Shown: piece after piece, positions 42,242-51,938 of the stretch
Layout: every line of letters starts with the position of its first letter
How positions within the stretch are numbered: the stretch's first letter is position 1
Source: Streptomyces griseosporeus
Lineage (GTDB): Bacteria > Actinomycetota > Actinomycetes > Streptomycetales > Streptomycetaceae
Assembly (NCBI RefSeq): GCF_014656055.1
Contig: NZ_BNBR01000001.1
Coordinates: 1,550,001 to 1,614,000, forward strand
Direction of reading: 5' to 3'
DNA length: 64,000 bases
Program-made: the position numbers and the translations under genes
The notes under the pieces: model-generated
The model's input: only the letters and a program-made list of their open reading frames with translations
Database searches by the model: none
Told to the model about the DNA's origin: nothing

Positions 42242-43822
42242 TCAGCCGGCGTACTTCTCGCGCAGCTCCACCTTCCGGACCTTCCCGGACACGGTCATCG
42301 GGAAGGCGTCCAGCACCTGGAGCCGGGTCGGGACCTTGTAGTGGGCCAGCCGGTCCGCGCAGAAGGCGCGTACGTCGTCCAGGGTCGGCGGGTCCGCCGG
42401 GTCGAGCGGGATGACGCAGGCCAGCACCTCCTCGCCGTACCGCTCGTGCGGCACCCCGACCACCTGGACGTCCCGGATCTTCGGGTGGCCGTAGAGGAAC
42501 TCCTCGATCTCGCGCGGGTAGATGTTCTCGCCGCCCCGGATGATCATGTCCTTGATGCGGCCGACGATCTCGACGTAGCCGTCCTCGCGCATCACCGCGA
42601 GGTCCCCGGTGTGCATCCAGCGGCCGGCGTCCACGGCCTCCGCGGTCTTCTCCGGCTCGTTCCAGTAGCCGAGCATCACGCTGTACCCGCGCGTGCACAA
42701 CTCCCCCGCAGCGCCGCGCGGTTGGGTGACGCCGGTGGCCGGGTCGACGACCTTGACCTCGATGTGCGGCAGGACGCGGCCGACGGTGCCGGTGCGGTGC
42801 TCCAGGTCGTCGTCCATGCGGGTCTGCAGGGACACCGGCGAGGTCTCGGTCATGCCGTAGCAGATGGAGACCTCCTCCATGTGCATCTCGGCGACCACCC
42901 GCTTCATCACCTCGACCGGGCAGGGCGAGCCCGCCATGATGCCGGTGCGCAGGGAGGTGAGGTCGTAGGAGGCGAAGTCCGGCAGGTTCAGCTCCGCGAT
43001 GAACATGGTCGGCACGCCGTACAGCGAGGTGCACCGCTCCGCCTGCACGGCCTCCAGCGTCGCCTTCGGGTCGAAGGACGGCGCCGGGACGACGATGCAG
43101 GCGCCGTGCGAGGTGGCGGCCAGATTGCCCATGACCATGCCGAAGCAGTGGTAGAACGGCACCGGCACGCACACCCGGTCCTGCTCCGAGTAACCGATCA
43201 GCTCCCCCACGAAATAGCCGTTGTTGAGGATGTTGTGGTGGGAGAGCGTGGCGCCCTTGGGGAAGCCCGTCGTGCCCGAGGTGTACTGGATGTTGATCGG
43301 GTCGTCGCAGGACAGCTCCGGCCAGGGCGCGGGGACCGCCCGGCCGAGCAGCGCCTCCCAGCTCGGGTCGCCGAAGTACACCGTCTCGCGCAGCCCGGGG
43401 CAGCGGCCCCGGACCTCCTCGATCATCGCCCGGTAGTCGCTGGTCTTGTGGCTGACGGACGCGAACAGCAGCGAGACGCCCGACTGGTTGAGGACGTACT
43501 CGACCTCGTGGGTGCGGTAGGCCGGGTTGATGTTCACCATGATCGCGCCGATGCGCGCGGTGGCGTACTGGACGAGCACCCACTCCGGGCAGTTGACCGC
43601 CCAGATGCCCACCCGGTCGCCCTTGGCGACCCCGCTCGCGAGCAGCGCGTACGCGAGCCGGTCGACGTCCGCCGCGAACCGCGCGTACGTCCAGCGCCGC
43701 CCGGAGGGCACGTCGACGAGGGCCTCGCGGTCCGGCCAGGCCGCCACCGCGCGGTCGAGGTTGGCGCCGATGGTGTCGCCCAGCAGCGGGGTGGCACTGG
43801 TGCCGTGGGTGTAGGAGTTCAC
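42242..43822 (-). CDS. Fatty acyl-CoA synthetase (AMP-binding)
   Basis: A 526-residue ANL-superfamily ligase. GTG 43822 overlaps the TGA of the upstream ligase gene (GTGA). Motifs: [20 protein letters not shown] (P-loop), [28 protein letters not shown] and [14 protein letters not shown], with the C-terminal lysine in [12 protein letters not shown]. It activates a carboxylic acid to acyl-CoA through acyl-AMP. The sequence resembles medium/long-chain fatty-acid ligases. It is co-transcribed with a second ligase and divergent from a GAF-LuxR regulator. Confidence 0.93.
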   Translation of the reverse strand: MNSYTHGTSATPLLGDTIGANLDRAVAAWPDREALVDVPSGRRWTYARFAADVDRLAYALLASGVAKGDRVGIWAVNCPEWVLVQYATARIGAIMVNINPAYRTHEVEYVLNQSGVSLLFASVSHKTSDYRAMIEEVRGRCPGLRETVYFGDPSWEALLGRAVPAPWPELSCDDPINIQYTSGTTGFPKGATLSHHNILNNGYFVGELIGYSEQDRVCVPVPFYHCFGMVMGNLAATSHGACIVVPAPSFDPKATLEAVQAERCTSLYGVPTMFIAELNLPDFASYDLTSLRTGIMAGSPCPVEVMKRVVAEMHMEEVSICYGMTETSPVSLQTRMDDDLEHRTGTVGRVLPHIEVKVVDPATGVTQPRGAAGELCTRGYSVMLGYWNEPEKTAEAVDAGRWMHTGDLAVMREDGYVEIVGRIKDMIIRGGENIYPREIEEFLYGHPKIRDVQVVGVPHERYGEEVLACVIPLDPADPPTLDDVRAFCADRLAHYKVPTRLQVLDAFPMTVSGKVRKVELREKYAG

Positions 43823-45489
43823 CGGAAGTCCTCCTCGCGGTACTCGGCGTCCGATCCCGCTGCCGTCGCCTCGCGCAGCTCGATGCGGCGGATCTTGCCG
43901 GAGACGGTCTTGGGCAGGGCGCCGAACTCCAGCCGGCGGATGCGCTTGTAGGGGGCGAGGACCTGCCGGGAGTGCTCGAAGATCACCTTGGCGGTGTCCG
44001 GGCCCGGCTCCCAGCCCTCCGCGAGGACGACGTACGCCTTCGGCACGGCCAGGCGCAGCTCGTCCGGCGCGGGCACGACGGCGGCCTCGGCGACCGCCTC
44101 GTGCTCCAGCAGGGCGCTCTCCAGCTCGAACGGGGAGATCTTGTAGTCGCTCGCCTTGAACACGTCGTCGGCCCGGCCGACGTAGGTGATGTAGCCGTCC
44201 TCGTCGCGGGAGCCGATGTCGCCGGTGCGGTAGTAGCCGCCGGCCATCGCCTCCGCCGTGCGGTCGGCGTCGCCGTGGTAGCCGGTCATCAGGCCGACCG
44301 GGCGCTCGGACAGGTCCAGCGCGATCTCGCCCTCCCGGGCGCCGGGCGCGCCGGAGACCGGGTCGAGGAGTTCCACGCGGTAGCCGGGGCTGGGGCGGCC
44401 CATGGAGCCGGTCTTCAGCGGCTGGCCGGGCGTGTTGGCGACCTGCACGGCGGTCTCGGTCTGCCCGAAGCCGTCCCGGATGGTGACGCCCCAGGCGCGC
44501 CGCACCTGCTCGATGACCTCCGGGTTCAGCGGCTCACCGGCGGCCACGACCTCGCGGGGCCTGCTGCGCAGCTGGGTCAGGTCGGCCTGGATGAGCATGC
44601 GCCACACGGTCGGCGGGGCGCAGAACGTGGTCACCCCGGCCCGGTCCATCTCGGCCATCAGCCGGGCCGCGTCGAAGCGGGTGTAGTTGTGGATGAAGAC
44701 GGTCGCCTCGGCGTTCCAGGGGGCGAAGAGGTTGGACCAGGCGTGCTTGGCCCAGCCGGGTGAGGAGATGTTCAGGTGCACGTCGCCGGGCTTGAGGCCG
44801 ATCCAGTACATGGTGGCCAGGTGCCCGATCGGGTACGAGGTGTGGGTGTGCTCGACCAGCTTGGGCCGGGCGGTGGTGCCCGAGGTGAAGTACAGCATGA
44901 GCGGGTCGTCGGCGAGGGTCGGCCCGTCCGGGAGGAACTCGGCGGGGGCCGCGTAGGCGTCCTCGTACGGCTCCCAGCCCTCGGTGGGCAGGCCGCCGAC
45001 GGAGATCCGGGTGTAGGCGCCGGGCACCTCGTCGAACTTGCCGGTGTCGTCCGCCCGCACGATGACGTGCTTGACCCGGCCGCGCTCGACGCGGTCGCGC
45101 AGGTCGGCGGGGCCGAGGAGCGGGGTGGCGGGGATGACGACGGCGCGCAGCTTCATCGCCGCGAGCGCGGTCTCCCACAGCTCGGCCTGGTTGCCGAGCA
45201 TGACCAGCACCCGGTCCTCGGCGGCCACGCCCCGGTCGCGCAGCCAGTTCGCGACGCGGTCGGACCGGTCGGACAGCTCGGCGAAGGTCAGCCGGGTCTC
45301 GGCGCCGTCCTCCTCGACGATGTGCAGGGCGGTGCGGTCGTTGCCGTCCGCGATGACGTCGAACCAGTCCAGGGCCCAGTTGAACCGTTCGGGCCGGGGC
45401 CAGGCGAAGCCCTCGTAGGCCGCGGTGTAGTCCTCGCGGTGCTGCAGGAGAAAGTCCCGCGCCCTGCGGAAGTCGTCTGTGGCCGTCAT
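43819..45489 (-). CDS. Medium-chain acyl-CoA synthetase (MACS family)
   Basis: A 556-residue ANL ligase starting at ATG 45489. Motifs: [39 protein letters not shown] (the typical MACS GWAK), [37 protein letters not shown] and [12 protein letters not shown]. These enzymes activate medium-chain, branched or aromatic acids. It is first in a two-ligase operon and may act on a different acid from its partner. It is divergent from a GAF-LuxR regulator with two palindromes in between. Confidence 0.93.
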   Translation of the reverse strand: MTATDDFRRARDFLLQHREDYTAAYEGFAWPRPERFNWALDWFDVIADGNDRTALHIVEEDGAETRLTFAELSDRSDRVANWLRDRGVAAEDRVLVMLGNQAELWETALAAMKLRAVVIPATPLLGPADLRDRVERGRVKHVIVRADDTGKFDEVPGAYTRISVGGLPTEGWEPYEDAYAAPAEFLPDGPTLADDPLMLYFTSGTTARPKLVEHTHTSYPIGHLATMYWIGLKPGDVHLNISSPGWAKHAWSNLFAPWNAEATVFIHNYTRFDAARLMAEMDRAGVTTFCAPPTVWRMLIQADLTQLRSRPREVVAAGEPLNPEVIEQVRRAWGVTIRDGFGQTETAVQVANTPGQPLKTGSMGRPSPGYRVELLDPVSGAPGAREGEIALDLSERPVGLMTGYHGDADRTAEAMAGGYYRTGDIGSRDEDGYITYVGRADDVFKASDYKISPFELESALLEHEAVAEAAVVPAPDELRLAVPKAYVVLAEGWEPGPDTAKVIFEHSRQVLAPYKRIRRLEFGALPKTVSGKIRRIELREATAAGSDAEYREEDFR

Positions 45490-45540
45490 CTGTGCTCCCT
45501 GATCGCGTACTCCGGCGGTTCCGGACCATTGCCGGGCGGC

Positions 45541-45593
45541 TCACGGACATCGTGTAATCCGTGATGCAGGTCTCACTACCCCCGAACGGGGGT
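45541..45593. promoter_or_regulatory. Two palindromes in the acyl-CoA synthetase / GAF-LuxR intergenic region
   Basis: TCACGGA (45541-45547) and TCCGTGA (45558-45564) form a perfect repeat with a 10-bp spacer. ACCCCC-GAAC-GGGGGT (45578-45593) is a second perfect palindrome. Either may bind the adjacent regulator. Confidence 0.6.
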
Positions 45594-45631
45594 GGAGGCG
45601 GCACAGGGGCCGCGGCGAAAGGGCGAAACGG

Positions 45632-46465
45632 GTGGCAGCGCACGCGACGGGGACGGTGGAGATCCAGGCAGCGCTGGCGCGGCTGCGGCGGGCGACCGGG
45701 CTGCCCGTGGCCTTCGGCGGGCTGGTCGACCCCGGGCGGCGGCAGATGCGGATCAGCGAGCTGAGCGGCAACGCGACCGTCGCGCTGCGGGCGCTCGCGG
45801 TGACCTCAGGCAGCGGCCTGGGCGGCAAGGCGGTGGCGCTGGCCCGGCCGTGCGCGGTGACCGACTACTCGGCGTCCCGGCAGATCAGCCACGAGTACGA
45901 CGCCGCCGTCGCCGAGGAGGGCCTGCGCTCGGTGCTCGCGGTGCCGGTGGTGGTGCGGCGCCGGGTGCGCGGTGTGCTCTACGGCGCCCTGCGCACGGCC
46001 CAGCCGCTGGGCGACCGCACGCTGAGCGAGGCCGTGGCGGCGGCGCGGGACGTGGAGCAGGCGCTGGTGGTGCGGGAGGAGGCGGGCGACCTGCTGGCGG
46101 CGGCCCGCGCGGAGCCCGCCGCCCCGGCCGGGTCGGCCGCCGCCTGGGAGCAGGTCAGGGAGGCGCACGCGGCGCTGCGGGCGCTGGCGCCGCGGATCGC
46201 CGACCCGGGGATGCGCGCGGAGCTGCTCGCGGCGTGCGGGCTGCTGGCGCCGGCCGGCGGGGCGAGCGCCGTGAGCCTCGCGCCCCGCGAGCTGGACGTC
46301 CTGGCGTGCGTGGCGGCCGGGGCGACCAACGCGGCGACCGCGGAGCGGCTCGGGCTGCGCCCGGAGACGGTGAAGTCCTACCTGCGCGCGGCCATGCGCA
46401 AGCTGGGCGCCCACACCCGGGGCGAGGCGGTGACGGCGGCCCGGCGTGCGGGACTGCTGCCGTAG
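45632..46465 (+). CDS. GAF-domain LuxR-type regulator
   Basis: A 277-residue protein starting at GTG 45632. Residues about 10-145 are a GAF-like sensor (GLGGKAVALARPCAVTDYSA then SRQISHEYDAAVAEEGLRSV and LAVPVVVRRRVRGVLYG). The C-terminus is a LuxR HTH (LAPRELDVLACVAAGATNAA, then TAERLGLRPETVKSYLRAAM and RKLGAHTRGEAV). There is no receiver domain. It should bind a small molecule and regulate the divergent acyl-CoA synthetase pair, as is common for this arrangement in Streptomyces. Confidence 0.9.
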   Translation: MAAHATGTVEIQAALARLRRATGLPVAFGGLVDPGRRQMRISELSGNATVALRALAVTSGSGLGGKAVALARPCAVTDYSASRQISHEYDAAVAEEGLRSVLAVPVVVRRRVRGVLYGALRTAQPLGDRTLSEAVAAARDVEQALVVREEAGDLLAAARAEPAAPAGSAAAWEQVREAHAALRALAPRIADPGMRAELLAACGLLAPAGGASAVSLAPRELDVLACVAAGATNAATAERLGLRPETVKSYLRAAMRKLGAHTRGEAVTAARRAGLLP

Positions 46466-46671
46466 CCTCCGGCGGGGCCTACCCTGGACGCCGGTCGGGG
46501 CGACGGGCCGCAGGCACGGGCGAAGGGTGTGAGATGAGCGGTGACCATTCAGTGGACAGCATCTTGAATTGTCATATGCGTACCGTTGTTATATCCCTCA
46601 CCACACCGTCCGCCCGGATTTCCGCAGCTGTTGCCTAGAATTTGGCCCGGACACGACACTCGGAGGGAGCG

Positions 46672-49599
46672 GTGACCGTGCGACGGGACTTCCAGGAGTC
46701 TGCGAGATGCCGCCCCGACCTGGTCATCGGCAGGGAGGAGCTGTTCGGCGCGGCGCGCGAGCAGCTTGGCTCGGGCGGCAGCGTGCTGCTCCACGGGCCC
46801 GCCGGAATAGGAAAATCGACCGTGCTGCGGGCAATCGCCGCGGAATACGGCCGCACGGCCCGGACCGTGTTGCGCTGCTCGGCCACCGAGTCGGAATCGC
46901 ACCTGCCGTTCCTCGCCCTGGCCGACCTCTTCGGCCTGGTCCTCGACGAGGTCGCCGACCGGCTGCCCGCCGCCCAGCGCGACGCCCTGGAGTCCGCGCT
47001 CACCGGCCGCGGCGAGCCCACCCTGCGCGACGGTCTGGCCCTGCGGCTCGCGGTGCTCTCGGCGCTGCGCGCGCTGGCCGCCGACGGGCCCGTCCTGCTC
47101 GTCGCCGACGACCTGCAGTGGCTGGACGCGGCCAGCGCCGAACTGCTCGGCTTCGCCGCCCGCCGCCTCGGCGACACCCCGGTGCAGATGCTCTGCGCGG
47201 TCCGCACCGAGGGCCAGGAGTACGACCGCTTCCTGAACTCCTCCCCGCCCGACACCCTCGCCGTCCGCCTCGGCCCCTTCACCCGCACCCAGGTCTCCGC
47301 CCTGCTCGACCACCGCGGCTACACCGGTCTGTCCCGCACCACGGTCCGCGACATCCACCGCACCAGCGGCGGCAACCCCCTGTTCGCCCTGGAGCTGGGC
47401 CGCGCCCTCAGTGAGAACCCCACCCCGCCCCGGCCCGGCGAGCCGCTGCCGGTGCCGACCTCGCTGCGGGCCCTGGTCCTCAAACGCCTGGACATGCTCT
47501 CCGAGGAGGCGCGCCGCACCCTGCTCGTCGCGAGCGTCGGCGCCCGTCCCACCCAGGCGCTGCTGCACGCGGCCGGCCGGGACAACGCCGAGGCGGAGTG
47601 CGCGCAGGCCGCGGCGCTGGGGCTGCTGGCGACCGACCCGGAGGGTCCCGCCGTACGGTTCGCGCACCCGCTGATCTCCGCCGCGCTGTACGCGGAGGCC
47701 CCGGCGCAGGAGCGGCGGGCCGCGCACGCGGCGCTGTCCACGGCCGCGTCCGACCCGATCGAGCGGGCCCGGCACCTGGCCCTGGCCACCACCGGCACCG
47801 ATCCGAAGGTCGCGGCCCGGCTGGCGGAGGCCGCCGCACTCGCCCGGGACCGCGGGGCGCCCTCGGTGGCGGCCTCGCTGGGGCTGCTCGCCGCCCGGCA
47901 CACCCCGGCCGGCAGCGTGCCCGGCGCCGACGACCGGCGGCTGCAGGCCGCGGAGGACGCGATCACCGCCGGCGAGGTGGACCTCGCCCGGGACATCGCG
48001 CGGGAGGTGCTGACCCGGGCCGCCGCCCCGACCCAGCGGGTGCGGGCCTGGATGGTGGTGATCGAGTCGGCCGGGCAGGCGCTCGGCGACGTCGACGCGG
48101 TCTTCCCGCAAGTGCTCGCCGACGCGGGCGACGACCCGCGGCTGCTCGCCCAGGTGCACTACCAGCTGGCCTGGCGCGGACTGGTCGTCGAGGGCGACTT
48201 CGCCGAGGCCCGCGAGGAGGCCGCGCACGCCGCCGAGCTGGCCGCGCGCGGCGCGGACCGCCGTACCGAGCTGATGGCGCTCGCCTTCCAGGCCTCCACC
48301 GAGACGCTGATGGGGCATCCGAACGCGCCCGTGACGATCAAGCGGGCCCTGAAGGAGCCTCAGGACCCCTACGTGGCCTGCCACCACAACGGGGCGGGCG
48401 CGGCCCGCTTCCGCTGGCTGCTGATGAGCGACCAGCTGCCCGAGGCCCGTACGGTCATCACCTCGCTGCTGCGCGAAGTGCAGCGGCGCGGCATGGTCGA
48501 GTCCGAGGTGCACTTCCAGCGGTTCCTCGCCGACACCGAGCTGCGCTCCGGGCACTGCGGGCGCGCGCTCGACCTGGCCCGGGAGAGCCTCCGGCTGGCC
48601 CGCGACTCCGGGATCGGGCTGGGCGCGTCGGCGATGCTCACCTCCCTCGCGGAGGCCTCCGGCGGCGAGGTCGACAAGGCGCTGGCGCTCGCCCGGGAGG
48701 CGGCCGAGCACGCCGAGGAGGACGGCGACCAGATGTACCTCTCGCGCGCCCTGGCCGCCCTGGGCTACGCCCATCTGGTCGCCGGGGACGCGCAGGCCGC
48801 GGTGGTCGCGCTGCGCCGGGTGCGGGAGCTGGAGCAGGGCCTCGGCATCCACGACCCGGCGCGCGGGCGCTGGCAGGGCGATCTGGCCGAGGCGCTCGTG
48901 GCCGTCGGCGAGATCGGCGAGGCGCAGGACGTCGTCGACGTCACCCGTGAGCACGCGCTGCGGCTGGGCCGGGAGAGCGTCCTCGCCGTCCTGGACCGCG
49001 CCGAGTCGCTGGTGCGGGCCGCGCGCGGCGACCACGACGCCGCCGTCGCGCAGCTGACGAGCGTTCAGGACCGGCTCGCCAAGCTGGGGTACGGCCTGGA
49101 GGAGGCGCGGACCGCGTTCGCGCTGGCCCGGCTGCGCACCCGGCCGCGCCCGCTCGGCGCACCGCGTGAGGGCGGGGCCGGTGCGGCGCCGGCGGGTGCG
49201 GGGGCGGCCGGCCCGGCGTCGACGGGTGCGGCATCGGCCGGTTCGGCGTCGGCGGGTCCGGCGGCGGTGGGTCCGACCTCGTTCGACGAGGCGGCGCGGC
49301 TGTTCCGCCGCTGCCGTGCGCTGCCCTGGCTGCGGCAGGTCGAGGCCGCCGTCGCGGCGGGCCCGGCGCTGCCCCCGCCGCCGGCCGGCGAGCGGGAGTC
49401 GGCGCTGGAGGGGCTCGCCTCGATGGAGCGTCAGGTGGCGGCGCTGGTGATGGAGGGCGCCACCAACCGGGAGATCGCGGCACGCCTGTTCATCAGCGTC
49501 AAGACGGTCGAGGCGACCCTCACCCGGGTCTACCGCAAGCTGGGGATCCGCTCGCGGGTGGACATCGTCCGGCTGGCGGCGGGGCACCACGCGAAGTGA
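46672..49599 (+). CDS. LAL-type large LuxR regulator (ATPase-TPR-HTH)
   Basis: A 975-residue protein. GTG 46672 follows CGGAGGGAGC. N-terminal ATPase: Walker A VLLHGPAGIGKSTVLRAIAA and Walker B GPVLLVADDLQWLDAASAEL. A long helical-repeat middle follows (e.g. ALDLARESLRLARDSGIGLG). Residues about 835-870 are a low-complexity Ala/Gly/Ser linker, and the C-terminus is a LuxR HTH (MERQVAALVMEGATNREIAA, then RLFISVKTVEATLTRVYRKL). LAL proteins act as pathway activators. AT-rich DNA before it, with TAGAAT at 46635-46640, is a likely -10. Its target is unknown; the secreted protease downstream is one candidate. Confidence 0.92.
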   Translation: MTVRRDFQESARCRPDLVIGREELFGAAREQLGSGGSVLLHGPAGIGKSTVLRAIAAEYGRTARTVLRCSATESESHLPFLALADLFGLVLDEVADRLPAAQRDALESALTGRGEPTLRDGLALRLAVLSALRALAADGPVLLVADDLQWLDAASAELLGFAARRLGDTPVQMLCAVRTEGQEYDRFLNSSPPDTLAVRLGPFTRTQVSALLDHRGYTGLSRTTVRDIHRTSGGNPLFALELGRALSENPTPPRPGEPLPVPTSLRALVLKRLDMLSEEARRTLLVASVGARPTQALLHAAGRDNAEAECAQAAALGLLATDPEGPAVRFAHPLISAALYAEAPAQERRAAHAALSTAASDPIERARHLALATTGTDPKVAARLAEAAALARDRGAPSVAASLGLLAARHTPAGSVPGADDRRLQAAEDAITAGEVDLARDIAREVLTRAAAPTQRVRAWMVVIESAGQALGDVDAVFPQVLADAGDDPRLLAQVHYQLAWRGLVVEGDFAEAREEAAHAAELAARGADRRTELMALAFQASTETLMGHPNAPVTIKRALKEPQDPYVACHHNGAGAARFRWLLMSDQLPEARTVITSLLREVQRRGMVESEVHFQRFLADTELRSGHCGRALDLARESLRLARDSGIGLGASAMLTSLAEASGGEVDKALALAREAAEHAEEDGDQMYLSRALAALGYAHLVAGDAQAAVVALRRVRELEQGLGIHDPARGRWQGDLAEALVAVGEIGEAQDVVDVTREHALRLGRESVLAVLDRAESLVRAARGDHDAAVAQLTSVQDRLAKLGYGLEEARTAFALARLRTRPRPLGAPREGGAGAAPAGAGAAGPASTGAASAGSASAGPAAVGPTSFDEAARLFRRCRALPWLRQVEAAVAAGPALPPPPAGERESALEGLASMERQVAALVMEGATNREIAARLFISVKTVEATLTRVYRKLGIRSRVDIVRLAAGHHAK

Positions 49600-49671
49600 G
49601 CCCGGCGGGGTTTTACTGCCCTGACGGTTCGGACGGGCCCCCCAGGGGCGGACCGAGGGTTTTCCCTGCCC

Positions 49672-49688
49672 AACTCCCCTAGGGGGTT
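49672..49688. promoter_or_regulatory. Palindrome upstream of the trypsin-like protease
   Basis: AACTCCCCTAGGGGGTT is a near-perfect 17-bp palindrome centred on CCCCTAGGGG, 143 bp before the protease ATG. It is a candidate operator; the regulator is unknown. Confidence 0.5.
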
Positions 49689-49830
49689 TCCCTCATTGGG
49701 AGGAGCGCGGGCCGGGTTCTAGCGTAAGGGCGTGCCGCTCGCCGGGCATACGGGGGCCGGTCCCGAGGCCCCCGTGTTCACCCCCCACACCCGCGCGAAC
49801 CCCCCACCGGCAACGCCACTGAGGAGACTC

Positions 49831-50622
49831 ATGTTCGGGCTCACCCGCGCAAGACAGACCGCCGCCGCGCTCGCCGCGACCGCTGCCGCCGCCGCGACAG
49901 CGTTCCTCGGCGCGCCGTCCGCGGTCGCCGCTCCGCAGCCCATCGTCGGCGGCACCACGACGACCACCACGGCCTACCCGTTCATGATGCAGATCACCGA
50001 CGCGTCGCAGAACCAGTTCTGCGGCGGCACCCTCGTCGCACCCACCAAGGTGGTCACCGCGGCGCACTGCATGGCCGGCGAGACCACCAGCAGCATCCGG
50101 GTGGTCGGCGGCCGCACCTACCTGAACGGCACCAACGGCACGGTCAGCCGGGTCAGCAGGATCTGGGTCGACCCGGACTACCGGGACGCCACGCGCGGCG
50201 ACGACGTGGCCGTCCTGACGCTGTCCACGGCGATGCCGTACACCGCGGCGAAGTACGTCTCGGCGTCCGACACCTCGGTGTACGCGGCGGGCACCACGGC
50301 CCGCATCCTCGGGTGGGGCACCACCCGCGAGAACGGCAGCTCCTCCAACCAGCTGCGGACCGCGACCGTCCCGGTCGTGTCCGACTCCGGCTGCAGGACT
50401 GCGTACGGCTCGGACTTCGTGCAGTCCGACATGGTGTGCGCCGGATACACGTCCGGCGGCGTGGACACCTGCCAGGGCGACAGCGGCGGTCCCCTGCTCA
50501 TCGGGGGCGTCCTGGCAGGGATCACTTCCTGGGGAGAGGGGTGCGCGGAGGCCGGTTACCCGGGTGTCTACACCCGGCTGACCACGTTCTCCGCCCTGGT
50601 GACCGCGCAGGTCACCTCCTGA
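49831..50622 (+). CDS. Secreted trypsin-like serine protease (S1A)
   Basis: A 263-residue preproenzyme starting at ATG 49831 after GAGGAGA. Signal peptide of about 33 residues (RARQTAAALAATAAAAATAF then LGAPSAVAA), very short propeptide (APQP) and mature N-terminus IVGG. Catalytic triad: TAAHC, RGDDVAVLTL and TCQGDSGGPLL; the specificity-pocket Asp precedes CQGDSGGP, as in trypsin. Paired cysteines are present, including SWGEGCAEAGYPGVY. It is closest to S. griseus-type trypsin, cleaving after Arg/Lys outside the cell. A palindrome precedes the gene. Confidence 0.95.
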   Translation: MFGLTRARQTAAALAATAAAAATAFLGAPSAVAAPQPIVGGTTTTTTAYPFMMQITDASQNQFCGGTLVAPTKVVTAAHCMAGETTSSIRVVGGRTYLNGTNGTVSRVSRIWVDPDYRDATRGDDVAVLTLSTAMPYTAAKYVSASDTSVYAAGTTARILGWGTTRENGSSSNQLRTATVPVVSDSGCRTAYGSDFVQSDMVCAGYTSGGVDTCQGDSGGPLLIGGVLAGITSWGEGCAEAGYPGVYTRLTTFSALVTAQVTS

Positions 50623-50723
50623 CTCCGGAGGTCTCCTGAGTACCCCTCAGGTGAGTAACCAGGGGGGCGTTGCGAGCTTCCACGAGCAGCCCGCAGCGCC
50701 CCCCTATCCATGGGCGCACGGCT

Positions 50724-51839
50724 TCACGTCCGTACGGTCCCGAAGCGGATGTCGTACGACGCCCCGGGGTGCAGGACCGTCAGCAGACGCTCGGCCTCGG
50801 CGACGACGTCCTCCCGCCGGTCCGCGCCCAGCCTGCCGAACGGCTCGATGACGAGGGCGTCGTCCCGCAGCGCCCACAGCCCGGCGAGGAAGCCGTCGAC
50901 GAGGAGGGTGCGGTAGGCGACGTTGCCCTGCCAGCTGCGGCCCCAGTGCTCGGGCGGGATGACGCGGGTGCGGTCGGCGTGGGACAGCAGCAGGTTGTCG
51001 AACTCGGGCAGGAAGCGGGGCGGGGCCGGGGTGTCCGGGTCGGGGCGCGGGGCGTCGGGCAGGTCGTACAGCTCGACGCCGTTCGGGTCGCGGAAGGTGA
51101 CCAGCTCCGGGCGCAGCCGTTCGAACGCGGGCCGCAGCCGGGTCAGCCCGGACCAGGTCTGCATGTCCTTCACGGAGGCGGGACCGAACGCGGCGAGATA
51201 GCGCCGTACGACGGCCTCCTGCGCCGGGGGTTCCTCGGCGGGCCGGCCGAGCCAGTGCTCGGCGGTGGTGAGGGCGACGCGGCCGCTCTCGCCCCACAGG
51301 CCGCGCGGGGTGACCTGGACCAGCGGGAGCCGGCAGCGGGCGGCGATGCCGAGGGCCTGCGGGTCGGCGTCCGGCCACTCGGCGCTCAGCGCCTCGCGCA
51401 GCTGCTGCGGGGTGCGCGGCTCGGCCTCGACGAGCTCGCGGGCGAGCGCGGCGAGCCGGTCCAGATCGACGCCGACGAGCCCCTTGCGGAAGACGGTCAC
51501 CTCGCGTTCGCGGGCGGGCTGCACGAACGGGCGCAGGGTGAGGCAGTCCTCGGCGGTGTGGGTGTGGATGGTGGACCGCATGGTCACGATCCGCACGGCC
51601 GCCCGCCCGGCCATCGCGGCGGACAGCTCCGCGGGCGCGAACCCGTCGAGCCGTGCGGCGAGCGCGTAGTACGGCGGCCGGACGTTCTGCGCCTGCAGCC
51701 CGAGCAGATGCCCGACGGTGTCGAGCGCGGAACGCCGCTCACGCCGCAGCAGCCACTGCCGGGCGAGCGTGGCCCGGTTGAGGGCGCGGGTGCCGAGGAC
51801 GGGGGCCGGGGAGGCCGCGGTCTTCCTCATGTTCCTCAT
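50724..51839 (-). CDS. AlkZ/YcaQ-like winged-helix DNA-binding (HTH_42) protein
   Basis: A 371-residue protein. ATG 51839, or ATG 51830 three codons in. It has the layout of HTH_42/AlkZ proteins: tandem winged helices and a QxQ motif (GHLLGLQAQNVRPPYYALAA), RIVTMRSTIHTHTAEDCLTL, AFGPASVKDMQTWSGL and FLPEFDNLLLSHADRTRVIP. Characterised members are monofunctional DNA glycosylases for bulky alkyl or cross-link lesions, for instance self-resistance enzymes for genotoxic natural products. No genotoxin cluster is nearby, so general alkylation repair is the safer assumption. Confidence 0.88.
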   Translation of the reverse strand: MRNMRKTAASPAPVLGTRALNRATLARQWLLRRERRSALDTVGHLLGLQAQNVRPPYYALAARLDGFAPAELSAAMAGRAAVRIVTMRSTIHTHTAEDCLTLRPFVQPAREREVTVFRKGLVGVDLDRLAALARELVEAEPRTPQQLREALSAEWPDADPQALGIAARCRLPLVQVTPRGLWGESGRVALTTAEHWLGRPAEEPPAQEAVVRRYLAAFGPASVKDMQTWSGLTRLRPAFERLRPELVTFRDPNGVELYDLPDAPRPDPDTPAPPRFLPEFDNLLLSHADRTRVIPPEHWGRSWQGNVAYRTLLVDGFLAGLWALRDDALVIEPFGRLGADRREDVVAEAERLLTVLHPGASYDIRFGTVRT

Positions 51840-51938
51840 GAGGGCACGCTAGCGGCGAAGTAGGACAGATATCGTCCGCTTGTGCAACGGACTGGTGCGG
51901 AGCGACCACTTGGCCGTCCGGGGCGCCACACTGCTGAG

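Noticed and set aside
42242..45489. Acyl-CoA synthetases as starter suppliers of the PKS-AOS system
   Set aside because: They are over 20 kb away, across the purine genes, with their own GAF-LuxR regulator; nothing in the sequence links them.
46549..49590. Minus-strand frame of about 1000 codons opposite the LAL regulator
   Set aside because: Antisense to a gene with Walker and LuxR motifs; the product is low complexity.
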